A stretch of 64,000 nt of DNA from the NCBI GenBank assembly GCA_000697355.1, contig JNEN01001253.1, positions 1 to 64,000 on the forward strand, written 5' to 3'. Shown here in pieces: positions 31,960 to 44,339 of the stretch (the first letter of the stretch is position 1; each line of letters starts with the position of its first letter). Made by a program: the position numbers and the translations under genes. The notes beneath the pieces were generated by a model. It did not search any database, had not been told where the DNA came from, and was given only the letters and a program-made list of their open reading frames with translations. The stretch comes from Syncephalastrum monosporum B8922 (Eukaryota; Mucoromycota; Mucoromycetes; Mucorales; Syncephalastraceae).

Positions 31960-33473
31960 ATGGGTCAGACACTTTCAGAACCGGTTACCGAGAAGCATTC
32001 CAGCAAAGATAGCGATCACAAACTAGCATACGGTGCCTCCGCTATGCAAGGCTGGCGTTTGAGTATGTGTCTATTTTTATCGTATCTTGTTATATGTGTC
32101 TACATGACCGACATGATATTCATCATGTATCTGTTATGCTTTAATAGCCATGGAGGATGCACACGTGACTTTGTTGAAACTCGATGACACCGACGCGAGC
32201 TTCTTTGGCGTTTATGATGGTCATGGCGGTAAATGCGAGACTTCATATTCTTACCTCTGGAAATTAACTCTTTCGGCCTATCGGTCCCTAAAGGTGCCAC
32301 GATTGCACAGTACACAGGCCAAGTCCTTCATCAGAAAATCCGAGAGAGCGAAAACTTTGACAAAAAACAGTACCGTGAGGCCCTCAAGGATGGCTTCATG
32401 CACATTGACAAAGAGCTGAGCGAAGGTGAGATTGTTCTTATTGAAACTGCTCTACTTACCGAAGCTGTCCGGGAACCACAGACGGGAACTTTGCATACGA
32501 TCCGTCAGGCTGCACAGCTGTCACGGCTCTCATCACACCCGAGAACAAGATCCTTGTGGTAGGTATCCATATTCAACACGTGGAAATGAAGCTTAGCAGG
32601 ACCCTACACAGGCCAACGCAGGCGACTCTCGCGCCATTATTGGTGTCAAGGGCAAAGCCAAAGCCTTGTCGTACGACCACAAGCCCATGGACCGGGCCGA
32701 ATCCCAGCGCATCATTGCCGCTGGCGGCTTTGTCGAGTTTGGACGTGTGAATGGTAAGTGATACAGGTTTCCTCGCACTTCTGGACGCTGTGATAATAGA
32801 TTGTGTTCGATTTTCTAGGTAACCTCGCGCTTTCACGTGCCATTGGCGACTTCGAGTTCAAGCAAAATGAGTACCTCCCTGCTGAAGAGCAAATCGTCAC
32901 TTGTAATCCGGATATTATCGAGCACACTATCACCGAGGACGATGAGTTTATGGTTTTGGCCTGTGACGGTAAGCAAATATGGCAAGCGTGGCAAACAGGA
33001 GAAAAGGAATGCTGACAGCGTTGCGCGTAGGTATCTGGGATGTAATGACCAACCAACAGGTGGTGGATTATGTTCGGGCCGAGTTGGCCGAAAGAACGCC
33101 TCTGGACGAAGTGTGCGAGCTCGTGATGGATAACTGTCTGGCCCCGGACAGTGAGGTCGGTGGTCTGGGCTGCGACAACATGTCAATCATTATCGTTGGT
33201 ATCCTGCACGGCAAGACCCTGGAGGAATGGTACGACTGGATTGCAAAGCGCGTCGAGAACGAGGCACCCAAGAAGGATGCGCTTGGCAACGATGTCAAAG
33301 CTGCAGAGACACAGAAGAATGACACGGAGTCATCGAACGACGAGGAGACCTCAGAGGGAGAGGACACCCGAATTGCTGAGAAACTGTCACCCAAGGAACA
33401 AGAGGAGCTCGTGTCAGAAGCCAAGGCTGCCTCACCTGCGCCAGAGGAGCACCAGCGAACATCAACACCCTAA
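31960..33473 (+). CDS. PP2C-type Ser/Thr protein phosphatase (Ptc2/Ptc3-like)
   Basis: The protein starts MGQTLSEPV, where Gly2 could be myristoylated. The PPM-family metal and catalytic motifs occur in order: [67 protein letters not shown] and [12 protein letters not shown]. These Asp residues bind the two Mn/Mg ions. The C-terminal tail after [12 protein letters not shown] is acidic and disordered. The layout matches yeast Ptc2/Ptc3, which counteract stress-MAPK and checkpoint kinases; substrate choice here is inference. Seven or so short introns interrupt the gene; exons join in frame at every GT-AG junction I checked. It is convergent with TAD2. Confidence 0.93.
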
Positions 33474-33654
33474 AAGCACTAAACTGCCTTTCTCAAACAA
33501 CGCAGCTTTCATATTGCATCGCTACACAAACAACACCGCAAGAAATAGCCTGTCTTTCTTTCCTTCAACGCCCCGCACGCCCTCTTCCCTATTTTCCTAT
33601 CTCACCAGAAGAACAAGAAATTTCATTTTTGATGCATAAAGAATACCATGCACA

Positions 33655-34354
33655 TCAACATGACTGAATATCGTCTGTCTTCAGTACTCGGTTTGTCTTC
33701 TTTTTCGGTACAGGAGCTATCGAAGAGTGTGAGAAGCGGAAGTCACAGATCGAAAGTATATTACCATGGTTGTTTTCGCGGACGTAAAACTTGCGCAACA
33801 GCAGAATGGCATCTTCGCGGAAGAATCCGCCTTGCGAGGGGTATGATTTGGATCCGGGCGTCTCTAGACGGTCACTAAAACGATACATTACGTTCATGCT
33901 TGTTCTTTCTTGTTTGCTTGCTATAACATACTCGGAATGGATGTGGAAGACGGAGCCATTACCACCAAACTTGTCGTTACCACAGCCAAAATAGACATGA
34001 CGGATACCGACCTGGCGCAGCGCAAAAGCGCACATAACGCAGGGTTCGACAGTGACGTACAGATCCGTCTCGGCAAAGATCGCCTTGTCGTGCTCCGCCA
34101 GGATCAGATCGATCGCCTCAATCTCGGCATGCCGTGTGGCCTAGGGCATAAATTTGACTTAACGACGATCGTCCTCCCCTTCTTCACGCTATGTTACTCA
34201 CGTTATGAGTTTCATTGGGGCGATTACGCCCCCCTGCCAAGACAGTTTCGTTCTTGTGCACGAAGACACAGCCCACAGGCACTTCGAGGCTATCGTACGC
34301 TTCCTGTGCAACCCGCAGTGCTTCTTTCATGAATTTCTCATGGTAAACGGACAT
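33655..34354 (-). CDS. TAD2: tRNA-specific adenosine-34 deaminase catalytic subunit
   Basis: A 177-residue product from four exons. It shows the deaminase motifs NATRHAEIEAID (zinc His plus proton-shuttle Glu) and TVEPCVMCAFAL (PCxxC zinc cysteines), then HVYFGCGNDKFGGNGSVFHIH and LLLRKFYVRENN as in ADAT2/Tad2. With Tad3 it converts A34 to inosine in tRNA anticodons. The N-terminus MSVYHEKFMKEALRVAQEA aligns with the family start, so ATG 34354 is preferred over the longer upstream frame. The short basic tail (PKKKTNRV) resembles the ADAT2 C-terminus and comes from a small last exon. Confidence 0.92.
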
Positions 34355-34626
34355 GAGGGTCAAACAGCCCAGCAAAAGTGTCGTATGTGGAAACAAGTCC
34401 CAGCGTTTGCCATGGCAGCCCAACTTCCTTTTTTTTTCCATTTTTTCTAATTTGACATGCAGCCAGACAGACATCTCGGCTATTTGGCCTACTTTTGCTT
34501 TTAACTGTTCAGGCGTCAGACGACTTGTATTGATTGATGATACGGAAAGGCTCGATCCACTCTGTACTGTGTCATTTCCTGCACGACCTAGTGTATTGCA
34601 ACAACATCGACAGGGTTTGCACCTAC

Positions 34627-35292
34627 TTAGGACAGTGACGCACAAGGGCGGATGGTATCAAACTGCAAACGTCTCGATGCTCTCTCTATTCTTTTTTTCT
34701 TTCGTCGTCGATCACGCTTCTGCATCGCCTCTGCGAAGTCAACCATGTCCTTCCGCAGTCGTTCACACTCCTCTGAAGCAAATCGCTGCCCTTTTGTAGT
34801 ACGTAAATAGCCGCGCCAAAAGAGGTTGGCTGTTTGTGTCGGTGGCCAGCGACTGTAGGCTTTCTGGTCGTCCGACACTGCATCCGCCGGAACCGTGTTT
34901 GTATAAAAGCATTGGGTGCAGCACTTGACGCCAAACTCATAGACTGGAAACCACGTAGGAGGATTCTCGACACAGCGACACACTTCGCAGCCACGGTATG
35001 TCAGCATGTAGAATATCCTTTTTGGCGTCAATACTGGGTGGGGCGGAAGGTCCGCCTCCGTTGCCTTCGCCTTCCAGAGGATACGTCCATTTTCTTTGTC
35101 TATCGATAGTAATGCTGCAAAGTAGCCACAGCAGCACTCGAGGTTGAAGAGTGTCTGGGGGTTGCAGAATAAAAACAGATGGTTCTGCCAGATCAAGTAG
35201 CCTGTTCCGTAAGTGGACTCATCGTATGTGGCTACGCTTTCTCTCCAAAAAATTTATACCAGCACTTCCAGTGGCAAACGGGTTATATCCAT
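34627..35292 (-). CDS. F-box-like protein, paralogue A (start possibly broken)
   Basis: Exon 2 (34627-35184) encodes NHLFLFCNPQTLFNLE, FAALLSIDKENGRILWKAK, LPPHPVLTPKRIF, YRGCEVC, YEFGVKCCTQCF and a basic C-terminus. It matches the neighbour at 35871-36576 over its whole length and is preceded by an acceptor at the same codon. The matching first exon would end LPLEVL before GTATAA (35259), giving a normal F-box start. However, the nearest ATG (35292) is one base out of frame with LPLEVL because of a CCCC run at 35279-35282, and the LPLEVL frame has TAA just upstream. Either this copy is a pseudogene, the assembly has a one-base error, or I have missed the true first exon. Confidence 0.6.
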
Positions 35293-35870
35293 CCGTGGGT
35301 TACGTCAGGAAGTATGAAAAGTGAAAGAAAAGGAGCGAAAAGTATTTTATTTGATGGCGTCCTCCACCTGCACCATGTACATCAGCATCCAACATGGACT
35401 GTAAGCATGCGGTGGCTTTAGCATGCAGAATTAAGGGACGTATGTACTACATATCTGCATATCATACATAATTTTACCGTACCACAAGACCGGATATCGA
35501 TGCTAATCCAACTAATAATACATAACAGGTGGCGATATACGTGGGGGTCTCACAGTAAACACTGAACCATCAGGTGGACAGTCTCTGTCTCATCACGCGA
35601 TATTTCATCATATACATCGAAGACTTCTGGACCACATCGAAAGGCAACGACTCGGTTTAGCTACTTACAGCTTAAGATACATCTGTACGTTTTGTCATGT
35701 CAGCAAGCACTAGCCTATATCTATATGTGCTTATAAAAATTGCGCTTTGATAGTGTATATACAAATGTTCCTACATTAAATTACATTGGCATGCATTGCA
35801 AAGAAATAAGCATAGCCCTTTAAACAGCATATGCTATACGTACGCGGCTCGCAATGGCATCAGAGGTTTT
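35293..35870. other. Spacer between the two F-box paralogues
   Basis: About 580 bp holding the promoter of paralogue A and the 3' end of paralogue B. No further frame or repeat was recognised. Confidence 0.55.
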
Positions 35871-36576
35871 TCAATGCTGTGCATCCCAGTGGCGCATCCG
35901 ATGAGCGAATATTTCTGCTCGTCGCCTGAGATCCTTGGTACGGGTAACTGTGCGTGTGTTTTTTACGTTCTTGGGCGGTACGTAAAACTCCAGATAGCGG
36001 CGCGTCGTGCCAAACTTGTAAGGTGGGTAGCAGCAGCGATTCAGCTGCGCCCTTGTGAAAGAGCCTGACTTGCGGGAGTGTATGAAAAAGCAACGATCGC
36101 AGAGACGTACACAGTATTCATAAATGATGCTATAAGGAATGGCTTCCAGGCAAATCTCGCATCCAACGATATACGGATTAAGTTGGAGGCTCAGAACGCG
36201 CTTTGGAGACAGAATGGGGTGGTCAGGGAGTCCCAGACATTCGGCTTGCTTTCTCCAGATGTACTCGCCGTTTCCTTTCTCCACAGATAGTAAACCTGCA
36301 ATGTAGGAGCATGACAACTCGAGACCAAATAAAGAAACGGGATCCAGCATCACGAATATCTCATTCTATAGACAGAAGCAAAAGAGAAATTCAGTCAACA
36401 TGAAGAAAAGATGATAGTCCTGTATACGATCGCCATTCTACAACAGTCTTTTAGCACGTCATGCGCCCTCACTGAAGCACTCGCACCTATATACTCACCC
36501 AAAGTTCAACCGGGAGGTGCCGCGGACCAGTGACAACACGTTCGTCGGAGCTGCGCTGGCTTCGCGTGGCTACCAT
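35871..36576 (-). CDS. F-box protein, paralogue B
   Basis: Two exons (36499-36576 and 35871-36365) give 190 residues. The exon junction falls inside the F-box: PRHLPVELW | NEIFVMLDPVSLFGLE, SCSYIAGLLSVEKGNG, IWRKQAECLGLPDHP. This is the fungal pattern with a conserved WR and a downstream Cys-rich part (GCEICLEAI, YEYCVRLCDRCFF). F-box proteins join Skp1-Cullin1 ubiquitin ligases and pick substrates; the target is unknown. The intron uses GTGAGT...CTATAG. Its partner at 34627-35292 is a tandem duplicate in the same orientation. The F-box and Cys pairs are conserved between the two, whereas the tails differ. Confidence 0.8.
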
Positions 36577-38886
36577 AGTATTTGGTAATATCAGACGTCC
36601 GAAAGAAGAAAAAGACAGAGAACGGAAGAAAGGTGACAAGTATGAGACAGATAAACTTTTTCATACAGGTGGCAAATGCATTGTGAGTCCTCCGCTCTCG
36701 ATAGTGTTTGATCAATGAACTATGGAATCCAGAAAAGTCAAACCTGTTTCACGCCAGTCATTGATTTTTTTTTTTCTTTGGTCCCTTATATAATAGACGC
36801 TCGGTTACATTATATTTATCAGGCAAAGACAGACCACATTATTGTATGGTGCCTTCAAATGTAATTCATGCTTAGGAATTGAATGAAGTATGGATGCACT
36901 AGGCGTTTATCGCATACAGCTACAGAGGTATCGCGATCCTCCATAAAAGCGCATTTTGCTCCTTTGAACTTACCACATGTCCATTTGTCTTTGTCGACAT
37001 TATTCGTAGCTGTCGATATACATTTTTTAATAGAAGATACGAGTTGCCGACGTAATTTAACAACGCTGAACAGTGTTTCAATATATATAGCCAGACTAAG
37101 GATCAATTATACTGCATATGAAGTTATTCTTATCAGCACATCTACACGTAAGAAGGCCACAAATGAGCTTCTGTGTCTACTGCTTTGATACATCTCTGGA
37201 TATGATATACACAAACAGAGATAAAGCCGTAGTTTACCAGCATCAAATAACAGCGACAAATGCGGCCACTACCCCTTCCTTCGAATCTTGTCGATATCGT
37301 CAAATTGTAGATGTGCATACTGTGTCCAAACGCAATACTGTAGTTCGTAAGCAGCTGAAAAGTATCTTTGTGTAGTACAATTTGATTGTCGATAGCTGCT
37401 ACATGTGATAGCAGAGTCACCATTCAGTTTTTCTGATGGTGTAAATGCAGACGATGGCGTTTTAATTACAAAATGCCAATACCTTTTCACATCAGCGCTG
37501 GCAAAGGATGTCGACGACAAGTGAGTAGAATGCGAAAACGAGTGATGGTACCATACCAATGTGCATTGATGGTCATACTTGAGCAATAACGTGATCTCTT
37601 GAGGACCGCGTGTGAAACCACACCTGAGCCAGTACCTCCTCATAAGTATGTCACACACTACAACTTACAGTAGAGCTGCATCTAATAGTACAGTATCGGC
37701 CTGGTAATAATGAACTTACTGTTGTGCTTTTTCGAAAATGTGAGACAGGCTCCACCGTGTAAGCGTATCCCATTAAACCTTATCTATCTATTTGGAGGCC
37801 ATGCATCACAAGACATCTTTTACCCCACATGTCTGCCAAAATATTTGGATGTTTTCATTACAAACCGAGTTATTTAATGATAGAAAGCCTATGGGATAGA
37901 TGTTTCGCTTCGTCAGAGATGCATGCAGTGTGCGAAAATTATGCACATGTATGCATATGTTTCTTATCAACAAGTGGACCTGCCAGGTCACTTTGATTTC
38001 TTTGTTTTCGGCCCCTGACCTTTTTCTTTTTTTTTTTTTTTCTCTTAATTTTTTGGTAAATGATGTAAGATAAGGAAAACTAGAAAAGAGAAAAAAGCAG
38101 TTCATACTGATAATAACGGCGGCAACAGTCTCGGTCAATAATGACAGTAGAATTAATACTGAAAGTTGTTGCGTGTCAGCACAAGCTCAAGTTTTATTGA
38201 TTGTTCTTTCAGAAACCCGCGGAAAATGTGGGGTTTCCGGGTCTTTCGAGATTTTCTTTTTGATGAAATCGATTGATCATGTATGTGCTCTTATCATAGA
38301 TTTTACGATAAATCTGCTCTTTTCCTTTTTTTCTTTTCGCCAACGAATCGTTGTCTTCAAGTGCGCTGGAAAGTCAATACAAGAAGAAGGGTTTCAAGTG
38401 TGCCTGAATCTAACGATGGGATTTATCGTGGTCCAGTACAAAAAGATTAGAGAAACAAACGTCGGTCGTGAGATTTTTGGCGCAAGTGACTAATGCAGGC
38501 GAATGAGAGGAGGGAGATCAAGCAGAGCAAAACTAAAAAAGAAGCCTAGCCACATACTTTTTTTTTTCTTTACATCGGAGCCTGAGCGCCGGCAACAGGA
38601 GTACATACCTAAAAAAATACCTGATCTAGCCGCCGCGCTTGTCTCATTCAAATGTCAGCTATGATGCCGTACTTACAGTACTAAACTCTTGTCATTTTCG
38701 ATCGCTATGTCGAGTTTGGATGCACCACGCTGATTGCGTCAAAGGTGGATGAAGCAAGTTGCATTTTTTATCGCGCCATTTTTATGTTTGTTAAGTATAT
38801 CGAAACCCAGTATTATGGTGCTCGGCTTTCAGAAATAAGGTTCTTATTTCCTCCCGCTGATTGAATCCTTGCGACTGATTGGTCGG
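36577..38886. other. Long intergenic region
   Basis: About 2.3 kb of AT-leaning DNA. The longest frames (for example a 129-codon minus-strand frame at 37269-37658) show no family features. T-rich tracts occur near 36760, 38020-38045 and 38558. No RNA gene or repeat array was identified. Confidence 0.5.
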
Positions 38887-39125
38887 CGATAAAAAGCTGC
38901 CAAAAAAAAGGAGAGCTACTTTTTTGCTGACGATAATAGAAAACAGGCCAAAGTAGTAGATAGTAAGTCAGGCATACATGTGAGGCACTTTATTACTGTG
39001 AATGGCAGGTTTTTTATGGCGTTGGTTGCAAGGTGTGAGGTGCGATAAGCAACCAAGCGCTGGCAGAAAGCGTGTGAAAAAATTATATCGGCGGATATCC
39101 TGATGAAACGCTGATTGGCCGATAA
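38887..39125 (+). promoter_or_regulatory. Cluster of CGATAA (HGATAR) and CCAAT sites upstream of GATA gene
   Basis: CGATAA occurs at 38887-38892, 38931-38936, 39043-39049 (CGATAAG) and 39120-39125. Two of these are part of a repeated module CTGATTGGnC...CGATAAAAA (38874-38895 and 39110-39129) that also carries an inverted CCAAT box. HGATAR is the core site of fungal GATA factors. The gene directly downstream encodes one, so autoregulation is a plausible inference. Confidence 0.5.
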
Positions 39126-39246
39126 AAATGATCAAAACAATCAGCAGTCGCGTTTTCCTTCCCCTTCTTTCTTATCTCTTTCTCTACTTTTCTCCCCTTC
39201 CAACTTTTTACATCTTACCTTTTCGCTTATAAACAATACTGCCGCC

Positions 39247-40278
39247 ATGGCTCTTTCGCATTTGTCAGAACATCAGGCCAAGAAGGAAGAAGACTCGGTT
39301 GAGAAGTGTCAGCGCATGATGCGGGTCTATCAGCCACAACTACCGGCTACACTATCAAATGATAACCATCCCAATAATAATCAGCATCCCAACTCGAATC
39401 AAGAGGATGACAAGAACGCTGTCTGTGCCAATTGCCAAACCACGACCACGCCTCTCTGGCGCCGAGATGCGGGAGGCAAGACAATCTGTAATGCCTGTGG
39501 TCTTTATTACAAGCTCCACCACGTGCATCGGCCAGCAACCATGATGCGCACTGTGATTAAGCGCCGCAAACGTTGCGCATCGGATAAGCACCAACAGCAG
39601 ACAGGCAAAAAGAAGCAAAAGAAGGATTATCTCCACCACCCCTCGCCTACGCAGAGCTTTGCCGAGAGCAGCAGCGATAGCAGTGAATCCGAAACATCCG
39701 TTAAAACAACATCACCCTCTGTCAAACCACAACAACAAGCGGACTCAATGGCTTCATCCTTGCTCCTCTCTCCGCCTACTCCGCCCGTTTCGTCGTCGGG
39801 TATCGTTTTGCCGCCCATTCATCATTATCAGCAAATTCATCATCATCACCATTACGACCTGAAGGCATCTGCCGAAATCAAGAAGAAGCCCACTGACTTG
39901 CATCTCCCATCGCTGGTTCACCATGTCCAGACCGAAAGCAATACGGGCTCTGATCATGGCTGCCTCGATAAGCTGCGCTCCCAGCGTCAAGAGCTCCAAG
40001 CCCGTGTCACCCGGCTCTCAAGTCTCTTATCGGAAACAGTCGCTACGCTCTCCAAAATTGATACCGTGCTCGCCGACCCTGCCAGTCTTGCCCACGACTG
40101 TCCTATATGCCCCTCACAACAACAACAAAAGCACAACCAACACCCCCACCAGCATCAACAGCAAGAGGATCACGAGATTGCCCGCTCTCTCCTTTCCCTT
40201 GCATCATCTGCTCATGCCACTGAAAGACGGTTACCCCGTCCCATGTCTACGTCCACCAGCATGCCTGCACGTCAATGA
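39247..40278 (+). CDS. GATA-type zinc-finger transcription factor
   Basis: A single exon of 343 codons. The ATG at 39247 has a strong context (GCCGCCATGG) and is the first in-frame ATG. One finger of the form Cx2Cx17Cx2C lies at about residues 60-84 ([36 protein letters not shown]), followed by the basic tail TVIKRRKR that completes DNA contact. Ser/Gln/His-rich disordered segments follow, then a leucine-rich coiled coil at about residues 240-275 ([20 protein letters not shown]). One finger plus a C-terminal coiled coil recalls fungal Dal80/Gzf3/Asd4-type GATA regulators, which dimerise and often act on nitrogen metabolism. The exact orthologue is uncertain. Confidence 0.9.
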   Translation: MALSHLSEHQAKKEEDSVEKCQRMMRVYQPQLPATLSNDNHPNNNQHPNSNQEDDKNAVCANCQTTTTPLWRRDAGGKTICNACGLYYKLHHVHRPATMMRTVIKRRKRCASDKHQQQTGKKKQKKDYLHHPSPTQSFAESSSDSSESETSVKTTSPSVKPQQQADSMASSLLLSPPTPPVSSSGIVLPPIHHYQQIHHHHHYDLKASAEIKKKPTDLHLPSLVHHVQTESNTGSDHGCLDKLRSQRQELQARVTRLSSLLSETVATLSKIDTVLADPASLAHDCPICPSQQQQKHNQHPHQHQQQEDHEIARSLLSLASSAHATERRLPRPMSTSTSMPARQ

Positions 40279-40542
40279 TATCTTACCATCGTCTCCCTTC
40301 CACTAATGTACACGCATATAACCCTTCTTCTCTTTCCTTTGTCTATCGCCTTTCACTCTCTCCCATCCTCATCCCTTCTCTCTGTTCATACTGCACAAAT
40401 ATACCAACATTCTCATTCATGTCATTTTTTTTTTTTTTGCCTTCCTTCTCTCACGGCTTTATCTCGTTATCTATAGCATACTACACATGATACTTTTTCT
40501 TCTGTTATTATTGACTTTTTTTTTACATGAGATACATAAAGA

Positions 40543-42611
40543 TTACGTCTTCTTGACAATCAAACCCTTGAGCATGTCAAAACTGTTACCATCGGGTTGA
40601 AGGGTGTAGCGCTTGCGAGGATCGACGACACTGACGGCTTCGAGCATACCGTAGTCAGAGGTGATGCCCTTGATCTTTGCTTGTTCGTTATCATGTGTTG
40701 TCAAAGTCACGACCTTGTCCCTGTGTGACGCGAATGATATCCATGGATCAGTAAACAATGACGGGATGTGTTTCGGGCACTCACGTGTGCAGCCATCGTG
40801 CGTAGTAGGTATCGAGGAACCACGGCCCCATACCCTCTTCGCAAAACTGTGTATAATACTTTTCAAACTGGACTAAGATGCCCGCCAGGACGTCCTCGGA
40901 TGTCAGTCGTGCCCGACCCTGCTGTTGGATGATGTCATTGATAGACACGGTCGGCTGCGGGTTGGATAAATTGACGCCGCAGCCTGACGACGAACCATGT
41001 AAGAAAATTTTTAGGGGACATGTCCATTCGGGTAGCTTACCAATGACGAGAACGAATTCGTTTTGCGCAAAGCTCGAGTTGACAAGCAGACCACCCACTT
41101 TTTTGAGACCCTCTGGCGTCTCGGCATAAATGTCGTTCGGCCACTTGAGTCGCAGCGGAATGTCCTCGTATCCTTTCCGGCTGCGGATGCTCTCGAGGAT
41201 AGAGAGGGCAATGATATATTGGATAAATACGACGGGCGCTTTCGTCAGCTGCAGACTGTGTCTGACAAGCAAACTGAACTGAAGTGCGCCGAGTTGCGAG
41301 ACCCACGAGTTCCGTCCACGACCGCGTCCCGCGACCTGATTCGTCGCCAGACAGACCAGACCGTCCGGCAACGCCTGCGAGAATGTAAAGTTCCTGTACA
41401 AAGGAGAGAAGTTCATATCCTATTTCACATAGATAAGGATGCACTTACTTGTCCAGCACAGTCTGCGTGCTCGTAATGACGTCCGCATACAGCATTGCAT
41501 TACCAAAGCGGTACCACTTGCCGCCACCCCACTCTTGGCTGCGGTGGCCGACGAGCGCATCAAAGTAGGCCTTGAGATCGAAATGAGGCGTGAGCTCGTG
41601 AGGTGGGCAGACAGGACGGCCCATCTCGGGGCCGGGTGTAGGGTATCGTATCTCGAGCACGGGCTTATCGTCCTCCTTGACAGACAGACCAGCGAGGGAA
41701 AGGTCTTCGTCGCTTTCGGTAAGACGGAAGATATCGTTGGCATCCTCAATGACGTGATTTTTGCTGATCGACTGGAGGTTATTGGCGACGGTGGCAGCGA
41801 TCTCGGGCCGGAGACCGGCAATATGGATGGGGGTCAAGCGTGGCACCTCTGCCTCTTCCTGCAGCACCTTCAAGCCCATCGAGCTGAAGATGGATCGCAA
41901 AAAGGCCTTGCGCTCCTTCTCGGCAGGCAGCAGCTTTTGGGCGAGTTTGCCCGCCGAGGGGTAGTCAGACATGTCATATTCGGGATGGGTCGCAATCAGG
42001 ATGGCTGTCCCCTGGCCGACCTTGCACTCGACGGCAGCGGCTGGCTTGGCTTCATCTTGGCAGATACCCGGCTCAGCATAGCGTGCGAGGACCTTGACGT
42101 TGTCGTACTGCTCCGCGTGCGCGAAATAGCCGCCGCCATTGTAGTACATCGGCAGCGTCTGGGTGGCGGTTTCCACCAGCGCAGCGCGTGCGCCCTTCTC
42201 GCTGTCATAGACAAAACCGGGGTAGATCGTGCCGCGTGACAGGCCGGGGTAGAAGGCGAGCTCGCGCGGGCCCAGCACTTGCAGCTCCTTGTCTTTTTCG
42301 AATTCGATGGTCTTGCTGGCATAGTAGGCGCCGGCGCACAGGCCGAGGTAGCGCCCGCCGCCCTGCACATAGTGTTTAATACGAGCGTTGGCTGCTCCGT
42401 TCAGATCGTGGCAGTACGGCAGGTCACGACCGCCCGGGACGACGACCATGGCGCAGGTGTCTTCCCAAGGCTCGCTGCGCAGCGTCTGAGCATCGACCGA
42501 GACAATGTCGTACGCATGGCCGAGGAGCATCTTGAGCGTGTGTTGCGTGTGGCGCACAGCATTGGGCGAGGTGCCATTACCACTGTACAAGAGAATGTTG
42601 ATGCCGTGCAT
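40543..42611 (-). CDS. BPL1: Biotin-protein ligase (holocarboxylase synthetase)
   Basis: About 620-640 aa from several exons. ATG 42611 opens the glutamine-amidotransferase-like N-terminal domain seen in fungal Bpl1: INILLYSGNGTS, VVVPGGRDLPYC, GRYLGLCAGAYYAS, YNGGGYF. The C-terminal half is the BPL/LplA catalytic domain: LVCLATNQVAGRGRGRNSW (biotinyl-AMP loop GRGRGR), LQFSLLVRHS, LRLKWPNDIY (KWPND) and GCGVNLSNP. The extreme C-terminus (VVTLTTHDNEQAKIKGITSD, LQPDGNSFDM) is the small SH3-like BPL_C domain. It attaches biotin to acetyl-CoA and pyruvate carboxylases in the cytosol. It is convergent with the GATA gene, with about 260 bp between stops. Confidence 0.93.
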
Positions 42612-43069
42612 AAAAGCTTGCTGTACTCGACTGCCTCGAAAAATGGTGGCAAAAAAAAGGAAGTGGCAATTTCCCAGGCACCCCACCCGTCTATAATTTA
42701 GACAAACAGTAATCAGAGTGAGGCGATTACTCTGGAGAGCACACCTGCTATTGTGTATACCTTTGAAACCGTCTGGTTTTTTCCATAAACTTCGATCTCT
42801 GGTCCTATTTCATGCTTCTGAACAAGCATGGCAAGGACACTGTCATGATCGAGCGTATCTTGCTTATGATTGGTATTTCACGTCTTATTTGTAGCTTTGT
42901 ATTTACCGAGGGGATGATATTTTCCATGACAAGCAAACATACCAATGATATTAAAGCCTCTGTGCCTACTCCACATCGGCAGTATCGATCTTTCTCTGGT
43001 TGTCTTCTCTCTCTTACTCTCTCTCTACCTCTCTCTCTCTCTTAGCGTATTTTCTTCACCCCAATCGTC
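42612..43069. other. Divergent promoter region with CT repeat
   Basis: About 460 bp between BPL1 (minus) and the Ecm33-like gene (plus). Positions 43004-43045 are a CT microsatellite that forms the leader of the plus-strand gene. No TATA box is evident. Confidence 0.6.
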
Positions 43070-44317
43070 ATGAGAAGCGGGCTTCTTTCTGGTGCGTTGC
43101 TCCTGCTAGTCAGCTCGAGCCAGCTGGCCAATGCGTGTACGGGCGATGTTAAAGTGACTTCGCAAGGCGACCTCGACAGTATCGGCGGCTGTCACATGTA
43201 TCAAGGCAGTATCACGATCAACAAGGTGGCGGCTCCAAAACTCAAGTTCAAAGGTGTGCAAATGATCCAAGGCGACGTCGTCGTGACGGACAATGATGCG
43301 TTGAGTCACCTCGACCTGGGCGATGTGCAGGCCATCGACGGTGAGCTCAAGCTCCACAACAACAAGCTGCTGTCGCATCTGGACCTACCCAAGCTGACCG
43401 CTATCCGCTCGTTTGAGCTTGCTGTTCTGCCCGCGCTGCCCGCGCTCAGCTTCCCAGCTGGTCTGTCGCAAGCTGAGACGTTCAAGGTCTCTGACACCAC
43501 CGCGGCCCGCATCGAGGGCCTCAAGATGAGCAAGATATCCCAACTGGTCATTGACAACAACATTTATCTCAAGTCGCTCCCCATGAGCAACATGACTTCC
43601 GTCAGCGATCTCGTCTCTGTCTCGGCCAATTCGCCGGGTCTCAGCTTGGATGTAAGTTCAGTTCCTCTTGCGGGTCACTCTTATTCAATGTTTTTTTTTT
43701 TTTTTTTTCGATAGCTCTCGGGACTGCAATCGATCAAGGAAGGCTCGTTCCGCAACCTAGGTGGCATTGCGCTTGACAAGCTCTCGATGATTTCTGGCGA
43801 CGTGTCGTTTATCTCCAACTCGTTTAGCGAGCTGAGCGTTCCCGAGATAAGCGAGGTTGGCGGCACGTTGACTATCTTCAACAACGTGCAACTGGGCAAG
43901 CTGGACATGCCCAAGCTGCATCATCTTGGCGGTGCGCTCGCGGTCGGGAACAACACCGCGCTTAACGCTGTGCGGGCGTTCCCCAACCTGGAGGAAGTGG
44001 ATGGCTCGCTGGATATCACGGGCGCATTCGACGAGGTGCAGCTGCCCAAGCTGAGCGATGTGCGTGGCGGTCTCAACGTGCAGACGTCGTCGAACAAGTT
44101 CTCGTGCAGCGACATGAGCAAACTCAAGAACGGTGTTATCAAGGGCAACGCGTTCGTGTGCAAGTCGGCGGTTGCGAAACCCAAGTCGCATATTCCCGGT
44201 AAGGCTGGTATCGGCGGGGACGGCGGGGACGATGCATCGTCCGGTGCATCGAGAGCCGTCCTTTCGTCCGCAGCTCTCCTGGCAGGTGCGGCGGGTCTCC
44301 TCACCTATGTCTTCTAA
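43070..44317 (+). CDS. Ecm33/Sps2-family GPI-anchored cell-wall protein
   Basis: Two exons (the intron at about 43651-43714 carries a long T run before its acceptor) give about 394 aa. A signal peptide (LLSGALLLLVSSSQLANA) is followed by receptor-L-like leucine-rich solenoid repeats typical of Ecm33: ITINKVAAPKLKFKGVQMIQ, LSHLDLGDVQAIDGELKLHN, LDKLSMISGDVSFISNSF, LTIFNNVQLGKLDMPKLHHL, VDGSLDITGAF. The Cys pair near the C-terminus (FSCSDMSKL ... AFVCKS) is also usual. The protein ends in a GPI signal (SRAVLSSAALLAGAAGLLTY). Family members are needed for cell-wall integrity. The gene lies head-to-tail with ARV1, 111 bp downstream. Confidence 0.92.
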
Positions 44318-44339
44318 TGCAATTATATATGACGTCGCA

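Noticed and set aside
37269..37658. 129-codon minus-strand frame in the 36.6-38.9 kb gap
   Set aside because: No domain, no splice partners, mixed composition, and no leader or TATA box. Probably chance.
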